Positions 1-12,500 of a stretch of 64,000 nucleotides of DNA are shown here, one piece after another. Source of the DNA: Auanema rhodensis (taxonomy: Eukaryota; Nematoda; Chromadorea; Rhabditida; Rhabditidae); contig OZ059899.1 of assembly GCA_964057225.1 (NCBI GenBank), positions 20,344,501-20,408,500 of the forward strand, in the 5' to 3' direction. A program made the translations under genes and the position numbers. The number at the start of each line of letters is the position of its first letter. Position 1 is the stretch's first letter. The notes below the pieces were generated by a model. The model did not search any database. It was not told the DNA's origin and worked only from the letters and a program-made list of their open reading frames with translations.

Positions 1-176
1 ACTCGGTATGTAACTCGCTTCACGTGAAAGATAAAAAGATGCGGTTTTCAAAATTTGATTCCTCATGTCCATATTAGTCTAAAAACAAATTTTTATTGAT
101 ATTGGTGCATGGTAACCATGACTTTGAAATTTACGTGAACTTTAATTTATGCTAATTAAATGTACACGTGATGTGC
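1..176 (+). repeat. Reference A monomer with its internal motifs
   Basis: This first monomer serves as a coordinate frame for the array. A perfect 10-bp palindrome TTCACGTGAA lies at 19-28. A perfect odd palindrome CATGGTAACCATG lies at 108-120 and contains a BstEII-type GGTAACC site. ACGTG recurs at 133-137. The inverted repeat TTTAATT / AATTAAA (7 bp, 6-nt loop) spans 141-160 and overlaps ATGCTAAT (149-156) and TAATTA (153-158). TGTACA (161-166) overlaps a second CACGTG (165-170), followed by GTGCAC across the monomer border (173-178). Nearly every copy keeps the 13-bp palindrome; exceptions are catgttaaccatg near 16830 and gtaacgatg near 13138. This copy belongs to a rare class (aaaaagatg, tttgattcctc) seen again at 9505, 15137 and 16721. 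Confidence 0.95.
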
Positions 177-1760
177 ACTTGGTATGTAACTCGCTTCACG
201 TGAAAGATGAAGAGATGCAGTTCTCAAAATTAGATTCCCCATGTCCATATTAGTCTAGAAACAAATGTTTATTGATATTGGTGCATGGTAACCATGACTT
301 TGAAATTTACGTGAACTTTAATTTATGCTAATTAAATGTACACGTGATGTGCACTTGGTATGTAACTTGCTTCACGTGAAAGATAAAGAGATGCGGTTTT
401 CAAAATTAGATTCCCCATGTCCATATTAGTCTAGAAACAAATTTTTATTGATATTGGTGCATGGTAACCATGACTTTGAAATTTACGTGAACTTTAATTT
501 ATGCTAATTAAATGTACACGTGATGTGCACTTGGTATGTAACTTGCTTCACGTGAAAGATAAAGAGATGCGGTTTTCAAAATTAGATTCCCCATGTCCAT
601 ATTAGTCTTAAAACAAATTTTTATTGATATTGGTGCATGGTAACCATGACTTTGAAATTTACGTGAACTTTAATTTATGCTAATTAAATGTACACGTGAT
701 GTGCACTTGGTATGTAACTTGCTTCACGTGAAAGATAAAGAGATGCGGTTTTCAAAATTAGATTCCCCATGTCCATATTAGTCTAGAAACAAATTTTTAT
801 TGATATTGGTGCATGGTAACCATGACTTTGAAATTTACGTGAACTTTAATTTATGCTAATTAAATGTACACGTGATGTGCACTTGGTATGTAACTCGCTT
901 CACGTGAAAGATAAAGAGATGCAGTTCTCAAAATTAGATTCCCCATGTCCATATTAGTCTAGAAACAAATTTTTATTGATATTGGTGCATGGTAACCATG
1001 ACTTTGAAATTTACGTGAACTTTAATTTATGCTAATTAAATGTACACGTGATGTGCACTTGGTATGTAACTTGCTTCACGTGAAAGATAAAGAGATGCGG
1101 TTTTCAAAATTAGATTCCCCATGTCCATATTAGTCTAGAAACAAATTTTTATTGATATTGGTGCATGGTAACCATGACTTTGAAATTTACGTGAACTTTA
1201 ATTTATGCTAATTAAATGTACACGTGATGTGCACTTGGTATGTAACTCGCTTCACGTGAAAGATAAAGAGATGCAGTTCTCAAAATTAGATTCCCCATGT
1301 CCATATTAGTCTAGAAACAAATTTTTATTGATATTGGTGCATGGTAACCATGACTTTGAAATTTACGTGAACTTTAATTTATGCTAATTAAATGTACACG
1401 TGATGTGCACTTGGTATGTAACTTGCTTCACGTGAAAGATAAAGAGATGCGGTTTTCAAAATTAGATTCCCCATGTCCATATTAGTCTTAAAACAAATTT
1501 TTATTGATATTGGTGCATGGTAACCATGACTTTGAAATTTACGTGAACTTTAATTTATGCTAATTAAATGTACACGTGATGTGCACTTGGTATGTAACTT
1601 GCTTCACGTGAAAGATAAAGAGATGCGGTTTTCAAAATTAGATTCCCCATGTCCATATTAGTCTTAAAACAAATTTTTATTGATATTGGTGCATGGTAAC
1701 CATGACTTTGAAATTTACGTGAACTTTAATTTATGCTAATTAAATGTACACGTGGTGTGC
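1..1760. repeat. Satellite A, ten leading monomers (no complete higher-order unit)
   Basis: Ten 176-bp monomers alternate between a ctcgc/gcagttctc/agaaac class (177, 881, 1233) and a cttgc/gcggttttc class (353, 529, 705, 1057, 1409, 1585). The last three (1233-1760) have the same order as the end of the higher-order unit that follows (4049-4576), so the higher-order repeat probably began to the left and was partly overwritten by expansion of these two classes. Confidence 0.85.
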
Positions 1761-4576
1761 ACCCGGTATGTAACTCGCTTCACGTGAAAGATAAAGAGAT
1801 GAGGTTTTCCCAATTAGATTCCCCATGTCCATATTAGTCTAAAAACAAATTTTTATCGATATTGGTGCATGGTAACCATGACTTTGAAATTTACGTGAAC
1901 TTTATTTTATGCTACATAAATGTACACGTGGTGTTCACTCGGTATGTATCTCGCTTCACGTGAAAGAAAAAGAGATGCGGTTTCCAAAATTAGATTCCCC
2001 ATGTCCATATTAGTCTAAAAACAGTTTTTTACTGATATTGGTGCATGGTAACCATGACTTTGAAATTTACGTGAACTTTAATTTATGCTAATTAAATGTA
2101 CACGTGGTGTGCACTCAGTATGTAACTCGCTTCACGTGAAAGATAAAGAGATGCGGTTTTTAAAATTAGATTCCCCATGTCCATATTAGTCTGAAAACAA
2201 TTTTTCACTGATATTGGTGCATGGTAACCATGACTTTGAAATTTACGTGAACTTTAATTTATGCTAATTAAATGTACACGTGGTGTGCACTCGGTATATA
2301 ACTCGCTTCACGTGAAAGATAAAGAGATGCGGTTTTTAAAATTAGATTCCCCATGTCCATATTAGTCTGAAAACAATTTTTTACTGATATTGGTGCATGG
2401 TAACCATGACTTTGAAATTTACGTGAACTTTAATTTATGCTAATTAAATGTACACGTGGTGTGCACTCGGTATATAACTCGCTTCACGTGAAAGATAAAG
2501 AGATGCGGTTTTTAAAATTAGATTCCCCATGTCCATATTAGTCTGAAAACAATTTTTTACTGATATTGGTGCATGGTAACCATGACTTTGAAATTTACGT
2601 GAACTTTAATTTATGCTAATTAAATGTACAAGTGATGTGCACTTGGTATGTAACTCGCTTCACGTGAAAGATAAGGAGATGCGGTTTTCACAATTAGATT
2701 CCCCATGTCTATATTAGTCTAAAAACAAATTTTCATTGATATTGGTGCATGGTAACCATGACTTTGAAATCTACGTGAACTTTAATTTATGCTAATTAAA
2801 TGTACACGTGATGTGCACTTGGTATGTAACTCGCTTCACGTGAAAGATAAAGAGATGCGGTTTTCAAAATTAGATTCCCCATGTCCATATTAGTCTAAAA
2901 ACAAATTTTTATTGATATTGGTGCATGGTAACCATGACTTTGAAATTTACGTGAACTTTAATTTATGCTAATTAAATGTACACGTGGTGTGCACTCCGTA
3001 TGTAACTCGCTTCACGTGAAAGATAAAGAGATGCGGTTTTTAAAATTAGATTCCCCATGTCCATATTAGTCTGAAAACAATTTTTCACTGATATTGGTGC
3101 ATGGTAACCATGACTTTGAAATTTACGTGAACTTTAATTTATGCTAATTAAATGTACACGTGATGTGCACTTGGTATGTAACTCGCTTCACGTGAAAGAT
3201 AAAGAGATGCGGTTTTCAAAATTAGATTCCCCATGTCCATATTAGTCTAAAAACAAATTTTTATTGATATTGGTGCATGGTAACCATGACTTTGAAATTT
3301 ACGTGAACTTTAATTTATGCTAATTAAATGTACACGTGGTGTGCACTCAGTATGTAACTCGCTTCACGTGAAAGATAAAGAGATGCGGTTTTTAAAATTA
3401 GATTCCCCATGTCCATATTAGTCTGAAAACAATTTTTCACTGATATTGGTGCATGGTAACCATGACTTTGAAATTTACGTGAACTTTAATTTATGCTAAT
3501 TAAATGTACAAGTGATGTGCACTTGGTATGTAACTCGCTTCACGTGAAAGATAAGGAGATGCGGTTTTCACAATTAGATTCCCCATGTCCATATTAGTCT
3601 AAAAACAAATTTTTATTGATATTGGTGCATGGTAACCATGACTTTGAAATTTACGTGAACTTCAATTTATGCTAATTAAATGTACACGCGGTGTGCACTT
3701 GGTATGTAACTCGCTTCACGTGAAAGATAAACAGATGCGGTTTTAAAAATTAGATTCCCCATGTCCATATTAGTCTAAAAACAGTTTTTTACTGATATTG
3801 GTGCATGGTAACCATGATTTTGAAATTTACGTGAACTTTAATTTATGCTAATTAAATGTACACGTGGTGTGCACTCGGTATGTAACTCGCTTCACGTGAA
3901 AGATAAAGAGATGCGGTTAACAAAATTAGATTTCCTATGTCCATATTAGTCTAAAAACAAATTTTTATTGATATTGGTTCATGGTAACCATGACTTTGAA
4001 ATTTACGTGAACTTTAATTTATGCTAATTAAATGTACACGTGATGTGCACTTGGTATGTAACTCGCTTCACGTGAAAGATAAAGAGATGCAGTTCTCAAA
4101 ATTAGATTCCCCATGTCCATATTAGTCTAGAAACAAATTTTTATTGATATTGGTGCATGGTAACCATGACTTTGAAATTTACGTGAACTTTAATTTATGC
4201 TAATTAAATGTACACGTGATGTGCACTTGGTATGTAACTTGCTTCACGTGAAAGATAAAGAGATGCGGTTTTCAAAATTAGATTCCCCATGTCCATATTA
4301 GTCTTAAAACAAATTTTTATTGATATTGGTGCATGGTAACCATGACTTTGAAATTTACGTGAACTTTAATTTATGCTAATTAAATGTACACGTGATGTGC
4401 ACTTGGTATGTAACTTGCTTCACGTGAAAGATAAAGAGATGCGGTTTTCAAAATTAGATTCCCCATGTCCATATTAGTCTTAAAACAAATTTTTATTGAT
4501 ATTGGTGCATGGTAACCATGACTTTGAAATTTACGTGAACTTTAATTTATGCTAATTAAATGTACACGTGGTGTGC
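1761..4576. repeat. Higher-order repeat of satellite A, copy 1 (16 monomers, 2816 bp)
   Basis: The unit starts at the distinctive acccgg/gaggttttccc monomer and runs for 16 monomers to the next such monomer at 4577. Order of diagnostic monomers: acccgg (1761), tatctcgc with agaaaaag (1937), actcag (2113), two tatata copies (2289, 2465), aaggag with tttcattg (2641), a plain copy (2817), actccg (2993), plain (3169), actcag (3345), aaggag with ttcaattt (3521), ttttaaaa (3697), gttaacaaa (3873), gcagttctc (4049), and two cttgc/ttaaaac copies (4225, 4401). It carries two monomers (3169-3520) that the next copies lack. Confidence 0.93.
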
Positions 4577-7040
4577 ACCCGGTATGTAACTCGCTTCACG
4601 TGAAAGATAAAGAGATGAGGTTTTCCCAATTAGATTCCCCATGTCCATATTAGTCTAAAAACAAATTTTTATCGATATTGGTGCATGGTAACCATGACTT
4701 TGAAATTTACGTGAACTTTATTTTATGCTACATAAATGTACACGTGGTGTTCACTCGGTATGTATCTCGCTTCACGTGAAAGAAAAAGAGATGCGGTTTC
4801 CAAAATTAGATTCCCCATGTCCATATTAGTCTAAAAACAGTTTTTTACTGATATTGGTGCATGGTAACCATGACTTTGAAATTTACGTGAACTTTAATTT
4901 ATGCTAATTAAATGTACACGTGGTGTGCACTCAGTATGTAACTCGCTTCACGTGAAAGATAAACAGATGCGGTTTTTAAAATTAGATTCCCCATGTCCAT
5001 ATTAGTCTGAAAACAATTTTTCACTGATATTGGTGCATGGTAACCATGACTTTGAAATTTACGTGAACTTTAATTTATGCTAATTAAATGTACACGTGGT
5101 GTGCACTCGGTATATAACTCGCTTCACGTGAAAGATAAAGAGATGCGGTTTTTAAAATTAGATTCCCCATGTCCATATTAGTCTGAAAACAATTTTTTAC
5201 TGATATTGGTGCATGGTAACCATGACTTTGAAATTTACGTGAACTTTAATTTATGCTAATTAAATGTACACGTGGTGTGCACTCGGTATATAACTCGCTT
5301 CACGTGAAAGATAAAGAGATGCGGTTTTTAAAATTAGATTCCCCATGTCCATATTAGTCTGAAAACAATTTTTTACTGATATTGGTGCATGGTAACCATG
5401 ACTTTGAAATTTACGTGAACTTTAATTTATGCTAATTAAATGTACAAGTGATGTGCACTTGGTATGTAACTCGCTTCACGTGAAAGATAAGGAGATGCGG
5501 TTTTCACAATTAGATTCCCCATGTCTATATTAGTCTAAAAACAAATTTTCATTGATATTGGTGCATGGTAACCATGACTTTGAAATCTACGTGAACTTTA
5601 ATTTATGCTAATTAAATGTACACGTGATGTGCACTTGGTATGTAACTCGCTTCACGTGAAAGATAAAGAGATGCGGTTTTCAAAATTAGATTCCCCATGT
5701 CCATATTAGTCTAAAAACAAATTTTTATTGATATTGGTGCATGGTAACCATGACTTTGAAATTTACGTGAACTTTAATTTATGCTAATTAAATGTACACG
5801 TGGTGTGCACTCCGTATGTAACTCGCTTCACGTGAAAGATAAAGAGATGCGGTTTTTAAAATTAGATTCCCCATGTCCATATTAGTCTGAAAACAATTTT
5901 TCACTGATATTGGTGCATGGTAACCATGACTTTGAAATTTACGTGAACTTTAATTTATGCTAATTAAATGTACAAGTGATGTGCACTTGGTATGTAACTC
6001 GCTTTACGTGAAAGATAAGGAGATGCGGTTTTCACAATTAGATTCCCCATGTCCATATTAGTCTAAAAACAAATTTTTATTGATATTGGTGCATGGTAAC
6101 CATGACTTTGAAATTTACGTGAACTTCAATTTATGCTAATTAAATGTACACGCGGTGTGCACTTGGTATGTAACTCGCTTCACGTGAAAGATAAAGAGAT
6201 GCGGTTTTAAAAATTAGATTCCCCATGTCCATATTAGTCTAAAAACAGTTTTTTACTGATATTGGTGCATGGTAACCATGATTTTGAAATTTACGTGAAC
6301 TTTAATTTATGCTAATTAAATGTACACGTGGTGTGCACTCGGTATGTAACTCGCTTCACGTGAAAGATAAAGAGATGCGGTTAACAAAATTAGATTTCCT
6401 ATGTCCATATTAGTCTAAAAACAAATTTTTATTGATATTGGTTCATGGTAACCATGACTTTGAAATTTACGTGAACTTTAATTTATGCTAATTAAATGTA
6501 CACGTGATGTGCACTTGGTATGTAACTCGCTTCACGTGAAAGATAAAGAGATGCAGTTCTCAAAATTAGATTCCCCATGTCCATATTAGTCTAGAAACAA
6601 ATTTTTATTGATATTGGTGCATGGTAACCATGACTTTGAAATTTACGTGAACTTTAATTTATGCTAATTAAATGTACACGTGATGTGCACTTGGTATGTA
6701 ACTTGCTTCACGTGAAAGATAAAGAGATGCGGTTTTCAAAATTAGATTCCCCATGTCCATATTAGTCTTAAAACAAATTTTTATTGATATTGGTGCATGG
6801 TAACCATGACTTTGAAATTTACGTGAACTTTAATTTATGCTAATTAAATGTACACGTGATGTGCACTTGGTATGTAACTTGCTTCACGTGAAAGATAAAG
6901 AGATGCGGTTTTCAAAATTAGATTCCCCATGTCCATATTAGTCTTAAAACAAATTTTTATTGATATTGGTGCATGGTAACCATGACTTTGAAATTTACGT
7001 GAACTTTAATTTATGCTAATTAAATGTACACGTGGTGTGC
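4577..7040. repeat. Higher-order repeat of satellite A, copy 2 (14 monomers, 2464 bp)
   Basis: The same order of diagnostic monomers as in the preceding unit, minus the dimer that lies at 3169-3520 there. The next acccgg monomer is at 7041, exactly 14 x 176 bp on. A private change, ctcgctttacg instead of ctcgcttcacg near 6000, appears again at the matching place in the next copy (near 8465). This shows that copies 2 and 3 derive from one another as a 14-monomer block. Confidence 0.93.
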
Positions 7041-8976
7041 ACCCGGTATGTAACTCGCTTCACGTGAAAGATAAAGAGATGAGGTTTTCCCAATTAGATT
7101 CCCCATGTCCATATTAGTCTAAAAACAAATTTTTATCGATATTGGTGCATGGTAACCATGACTTTGAAATTTACGTGAACTTTATTTTATGCTACATAAA
7201 TGTACACGTGGTGTTCACTCGGTATGTATCTCGCTTCACGTGAAAGAAAAAGAGATGCGGTTTCCAAAATTAGATTCCCCATGTCCATATTAGTCTAAAA
7301 ACAGTTTTTTACTGATATTGGTGCATGGTAACCATGACTTTGAAATTTACGTGAACTTTAATTTATGCTAATTAAATGTACACGTGGTGTGCACTCAGTA
7401 TGTAACTCGCTTCACGTGAAAGATAAACAGATGCGGTTTTTAAAATTAGATTCCCCATGTCCATATTAGTCTGAAAACAATTTTTCACTGATATTGGTGC
7501 ATGGTAACCATGACTTTGAAATTTACGTGAACTTTAATTTATGCTAATTAAATGTACACGTGGTGTGCACTCGGTATATAACTCGCTTCACGTGAAAGAT
7601 AAAGAGATGCGGTTTTTAAAATTAGATTCCCCATGTCCATATTAGTCTGAAAACAATTTTTTACTGATATTGGTGCATGGTAACCATGACTTTGAAATTT
7701 ACGTGAACTTTAATTTATGCTAATTAAATGTACACGTGGTGTGCACTCGGTATATAACTCGCTTCACGTGAAAGATAAAGAGATGCGGTTTTTAAAATTA
7801 GATTCCCCATGTCCATATTAGTCTGAAAACAATTTTTTACTGATATTGGTGCATGGTAACCATGACTTTGAAATTTACGTGAACTTTAATTTATGCTAAT
7901 TAAATGTACAAGTGATGTGCACTTGGTATGTAACTCGCTTCACGTGAAAGATAAGGAGATGCGGTTTTCACAATTAGATTCCCCATGTCTATATTAGTCT
8001 AAAAACAAATTTTCATTGATATTGGTGCATGGTAACCATGACTTTGAAATCTACGTGAACTTTAATTTATGCTAATTAAATGTACACGTGATGTGCACTT
8101 GGTATGTAACTCGCTTCACGTGAAAGATAAAGAGATGCGGTTTTCAAAATTAGATTCCCCATGTCCATATTAGTCTAAAAACAAATTTTTATTGATATTG
8201 GTGCATGGTAACCATGACTTTGAAATTTACGTGAACTTTAATTTATGCTAATTAAATGTACACGTGGTGTGCACTCCGTATGTAACTCGCTTCACGTGAA
8301 AGATAAAGAGATGCGGTTTTTAAAATTAGATTCCCCATGTCCATATTAGTCTGAAAACAATTTTTCACTGATATTGGTGCATGGTAACCATGACTTTGAA
8401 ATTTACGTGAACTTTAATTTATGCTAATTAAATGTACAAGTGATGTGCACTTGGTATGTAACTCGCTTTACGTGAAAGATAAGGAGATGCGGTTTTCACA
8501 ATTAGATTCCCCATGTCCATATTAGTCTAAAAACAAATTTTTATTGATATTGGTGCATGGTAACCATGACTTTGAAATTTACGTGAACTTCAATTTATGC
8601 TAATTAAATGTACACGCGGTGTGCACTTGGTATGTAACTCGCTTCACGTGAAAGATAAAGAGATGCGGTTTTAAAAATTAGATTCCCCATGTCCATATTA
8701 GTCTAAAAACAGTTTTTTACTGATATTGGTGCATGGTAACCATGATTTTGAAATTTACGTGAACTTTAATTTATGCTAATTAAATGTACACGTGGTGTGC
8801 ACTCGGTATGTAACTCGCTTCACGTGAAAGATAAAGAGATGCGGTTAACAAAATTAGATTTCCTATGTCCATATTAGTCTAAAAACAAATTTTTATTGAT
8901 ATTGGTTCATGGTAACCATGACTTTGAAATTTACGTGAACTTTAATTTATGCTAATTAAATGTACACGTGGTGTGC
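7041..8976. repeat. Higher-order repeat of satellite A, copy 3 (first 11 monomers)
   Basis: The order of copy 2 is followed monomer by monomer, including the private ctcgctttacg change at about 8465, up to the gttaacaaa monomer (8801-8976). The expected gcagttctc and cttgc monomers do not follow; the array jumps to a chimeric monomer at 8977. The unit is therefore broken by unequal exchange. Confidence 0.92.
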
Positions 8977-9504
8977 ACTCCGTATGTAACTCGCTTCACG
9001 TGAAAGATAAGGAGATGCGGTTTTCACAATTAGATTCCCCATGTCCATATTAGTCTGAAAACAAATTTTTATTGATATTGGTGCATGGTAACCATGACTT
9101 TGAAATTTACGTGAACTTCAATTTATGCTAATTAAATGTACACGCGGTGTGCACTTGGTATGTAACTCGCTTCACGTGAAAGATAAAGAGATGCGGTTTT
9201 AAAAATTAGATTCCCCATGTCCATATTAGTCTAAAAACAGTTTTTTACTGATATTGGTGCATGGTAACCATGATTTTGAAATTTACGTGAACTTTAATTT
9301 ATGCTAATTAAATGTACACGTGGTGTGCACTCGGTATGTAACTCGCTTCACGTGAAAGATAAAGAGATGCGGTTAACAAAATTAGATTTCCTATGTCCAT
9401 ATTAGTCTAAAAACAAATTTTTATTGATATTGGTTCATGGTAACCATGACTTTGAAATTTACGTGAACTTTAATTTATGCTAATTAAATGTACACGTGGT
9501 GTGC
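8977..9504. repeat. Trimer duplication at the end of the 14-mer zone
   Basis: Three monomers repeat the aaggag / ttttaaaa / gttaacaaa trimer of 8449-8976 at an offset of 528 bp. The first one is a chimera: it starts with actccg and has ctgaaaac, like the monomer at 8273, but has aaggag and cacaatt, like the monomer at 8449. That is the footprint of an in-register crossover. Confidence 0.85.
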
Positions 9505-12500
9505 ACTCGGTATGTAACTCGCTTCACGTGAAAGATAAAAAGATGCGGTTTTCAAAATTTGATTCCTCATGTCCATATTAGTCTAAAAACAAATTTTTAT
9601 TGATATTGGTGCATGGTAACCATGACTTTGAAATTTACGTGAACTTTAATTTATGCTAATTAAATGTACACGTGATGTGCACTTGGTATGTAACTCGCTT
9701 CACGTGAAAGATAAAGAGATGCAGTTCTCAAAATTAGATTCCCCATGTCCATATTAGTCTAGAAACAAATTTTTATTGATATTGGTGCATGGTAACCATG
9801 ACTTTAAAATTTACGTGAACTTTAATTTATGCTAATCAAATGTACACGTGATGTGCACTTGGTATGTAACTCGCTCCACGTGAAAGATAAAGAGATGCAG
9901 TTCTCAAAATTAGATTCCCCATGTCCATATTAGTCTAAAAACAGTTTTTTACTGATATTGGTGCATGGTAACCATGACTTTGAAATTTACGAGAACTTTA
10001 ATTTATGCTAATTAAATGTACACGCGGTGTGCACTTGGTATGTAACTCGCTTCACGTGAAAGATAAAGAGATGCGGTTTTAAAAATTAGATTCCCCATGT
10101 CCATATTAGTCTAAAAACAGTTTTTTACTGATATTGGTGCATGGTAACCATGATTTTGAAATTTACGTGAACTTTAATTTATGCTAATTAAATGTACACG
10201 TGGTGTGCACTCGGTATGTAACTCGCTTCACGTGAAAGATAAAGAGATGCGGTTAACAAAATTAGATTTCCTATGTCCATATTAGTCTAAAAACAAATTT
10301 TTATTGATATTGGTGCATGGTAACCATGATTTTGAAATTTACGTGAACTTTAATTTATGCTAATTAAATGTACACATGGTGTGCACTCGGTATGTAACTC
10401 GCTTCACGTGAAAGATAAAGAGATGCGGTTTTCAAAATTAGATTCCCCATGTCCATATTAGTCTAAAAACAAATTTTTATTGATATTGGTGCATGGTAAC
10501 CATGACTTTGAAATTTACGTGAACTTTATTTTATGCTACATAAATGTACACGTGGTGTGCACTCGGTATGTATCTCGCTTCACGTGAAAGATAAAGAGAT
10601 GCGGTTTCCAAAATTAGATTCCCCATGTCCATATTAGTCTAAAAACAGTTTTTTACTGATATTGGTGCATGGTAACCATGATTTTGAAATTTACGTGAAC
10701 TTTATTTTATGCTACATAAATGTACACGTGGTGTGCACTCGGTATGTATCTCGCTTCACGTGAAAGATAAAGAGATGCGGTTTTCAAAATTAGATTCCCC
10801 ATATCCATATTAGTCTAAAAACAAATTTTTATCGATATTGGTGCATGGTAACCATGACTTTGAAATTTACGTGAACTTTATTTTATGCTACATAAATGTA
10901 CACGTGGTGTGCACTCGGTATGTATCTCGCTTCACGTGAAAGATAAAGAGATGCGGTTTTTAAAATTAGATTCCCCATGTCCATATTAGTCTGAAAACAA
11001 TTTTTTACTGATATTGGTGCATGGTAACCATGACTTTGAAATTTACGTGAACTTTAATTTATGCTAATTAAATGTACAAGTGATGTGCACTTGGTATGTA
11101 ACTCGCTTCACGTGAAAGATAAGGAGATGCGGTTTCCAAAATTAGATTCCCCATGTCCATATTAGTCTAAAAACAGTTTTTTACTGATATTGGTGCATGG
11201 TAACCATGATTTTGAAATTTACGTGAACTTTATTTTATGCTACATAAATGTACACGTGATGTGCACTTGGTATGTAACTCGCTTCACGTGAAAGATAAAG
11301 AGATGCAGTTCTCAAAATTAGATTCCCCATGTCCATATTAGTCTAAAAACAAATTTTTATTGATATTGGTGCATGGTAACCATGATTTTGAAATTTACGT
11401 GAACTTTAATTTATGCTAATTAAATGTACACGTGGTGTGCACTCCGTATGTAACTCGCTTCACGTGAAAGATAAAGAGATGCGGTTTTTAAAATTAGATT
11501 CCCCATGTCCATATTAGTCTGAAAACAATTTTTTACTGATATTGGTGCATGGTAACCATGACTTTGAAATTTACGTGAACTTTAATTTATGCTAATTAAA
11601 TGTACAAGTGATGTGCACTTGGTATGTAACTCGCTTCACGTGAAAGATAAGGAGATGCGGTTTTCACAATTAGATTCCCCATGTCCATATTAGTCTAAAA
11701 ACAAATTTTTATTGATATTGGTGCATGGTAACCATGACTTTGAAATTTACGTGAACTTCAATTTATGCTAATTAAATGTACACGCGGTGTGCACTTGGTA
11801 TGTAACTCGCTTCACGTGAAAGATAAAGAGATGCGGTTTTAAAAATTAGATTCCCCATGTCCATATTATTCTAAAAACAGTTTTTTACTGATATTGGTGC
11901 ATGGTAACCATGATTTTGAAATTTACGTGAACTTTAATTTATGCTAATTAAATGTACACGTGGTGTGCACTCGGTATGTAACTCGCTTCACGTGAAAGAT
12001 AAAGAGATGCGGTTAACAAAACTAGATTTCCTATGTCTATATTAGTCTAAAAACAAATTTTTATTGATATTGGTTCATGGTAACCATGACTTTGAAATTT
12101 ACGTGAACTTTAATTTATGCTAATTAAATGTACACGTGATGTGCACTTGGTATGTAACTTGCTTCACGTGAAAGATAAAGAGATGAGGTTTTCAAAATTA
12201 GATTCCCCATGTCCATATTAGTCTTAAAACAAATTTTTATTGATATTGGTGCATGGTAACCATGACTTTGAAATTTACGTGAACTTTAATTTATGCTAAT
12301 TTAATGTACACGTGATGTGCACTTGGTATGTAACTTGCTTCACGTGAAAGATAAAGAGATGCGGTTTTCAAAATTAGATTCCCCATGTCCATATTAGTCT
12401 TAAAACACATTTTTATTGATATTGGTGCATGGTAACCATGACTTTGAAATTTACGTGAACTTTAATTTATGCTAATTAAATGTACACGTGGTGTGCACCC

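Noticed and set aside
161-178. TATA-like or promoter-like signals in the AT-rich parts of the A monomer
   Set aside because: AT-rich satellite gives such matches by chance. No start site, downstream gene or terminator can be supported.
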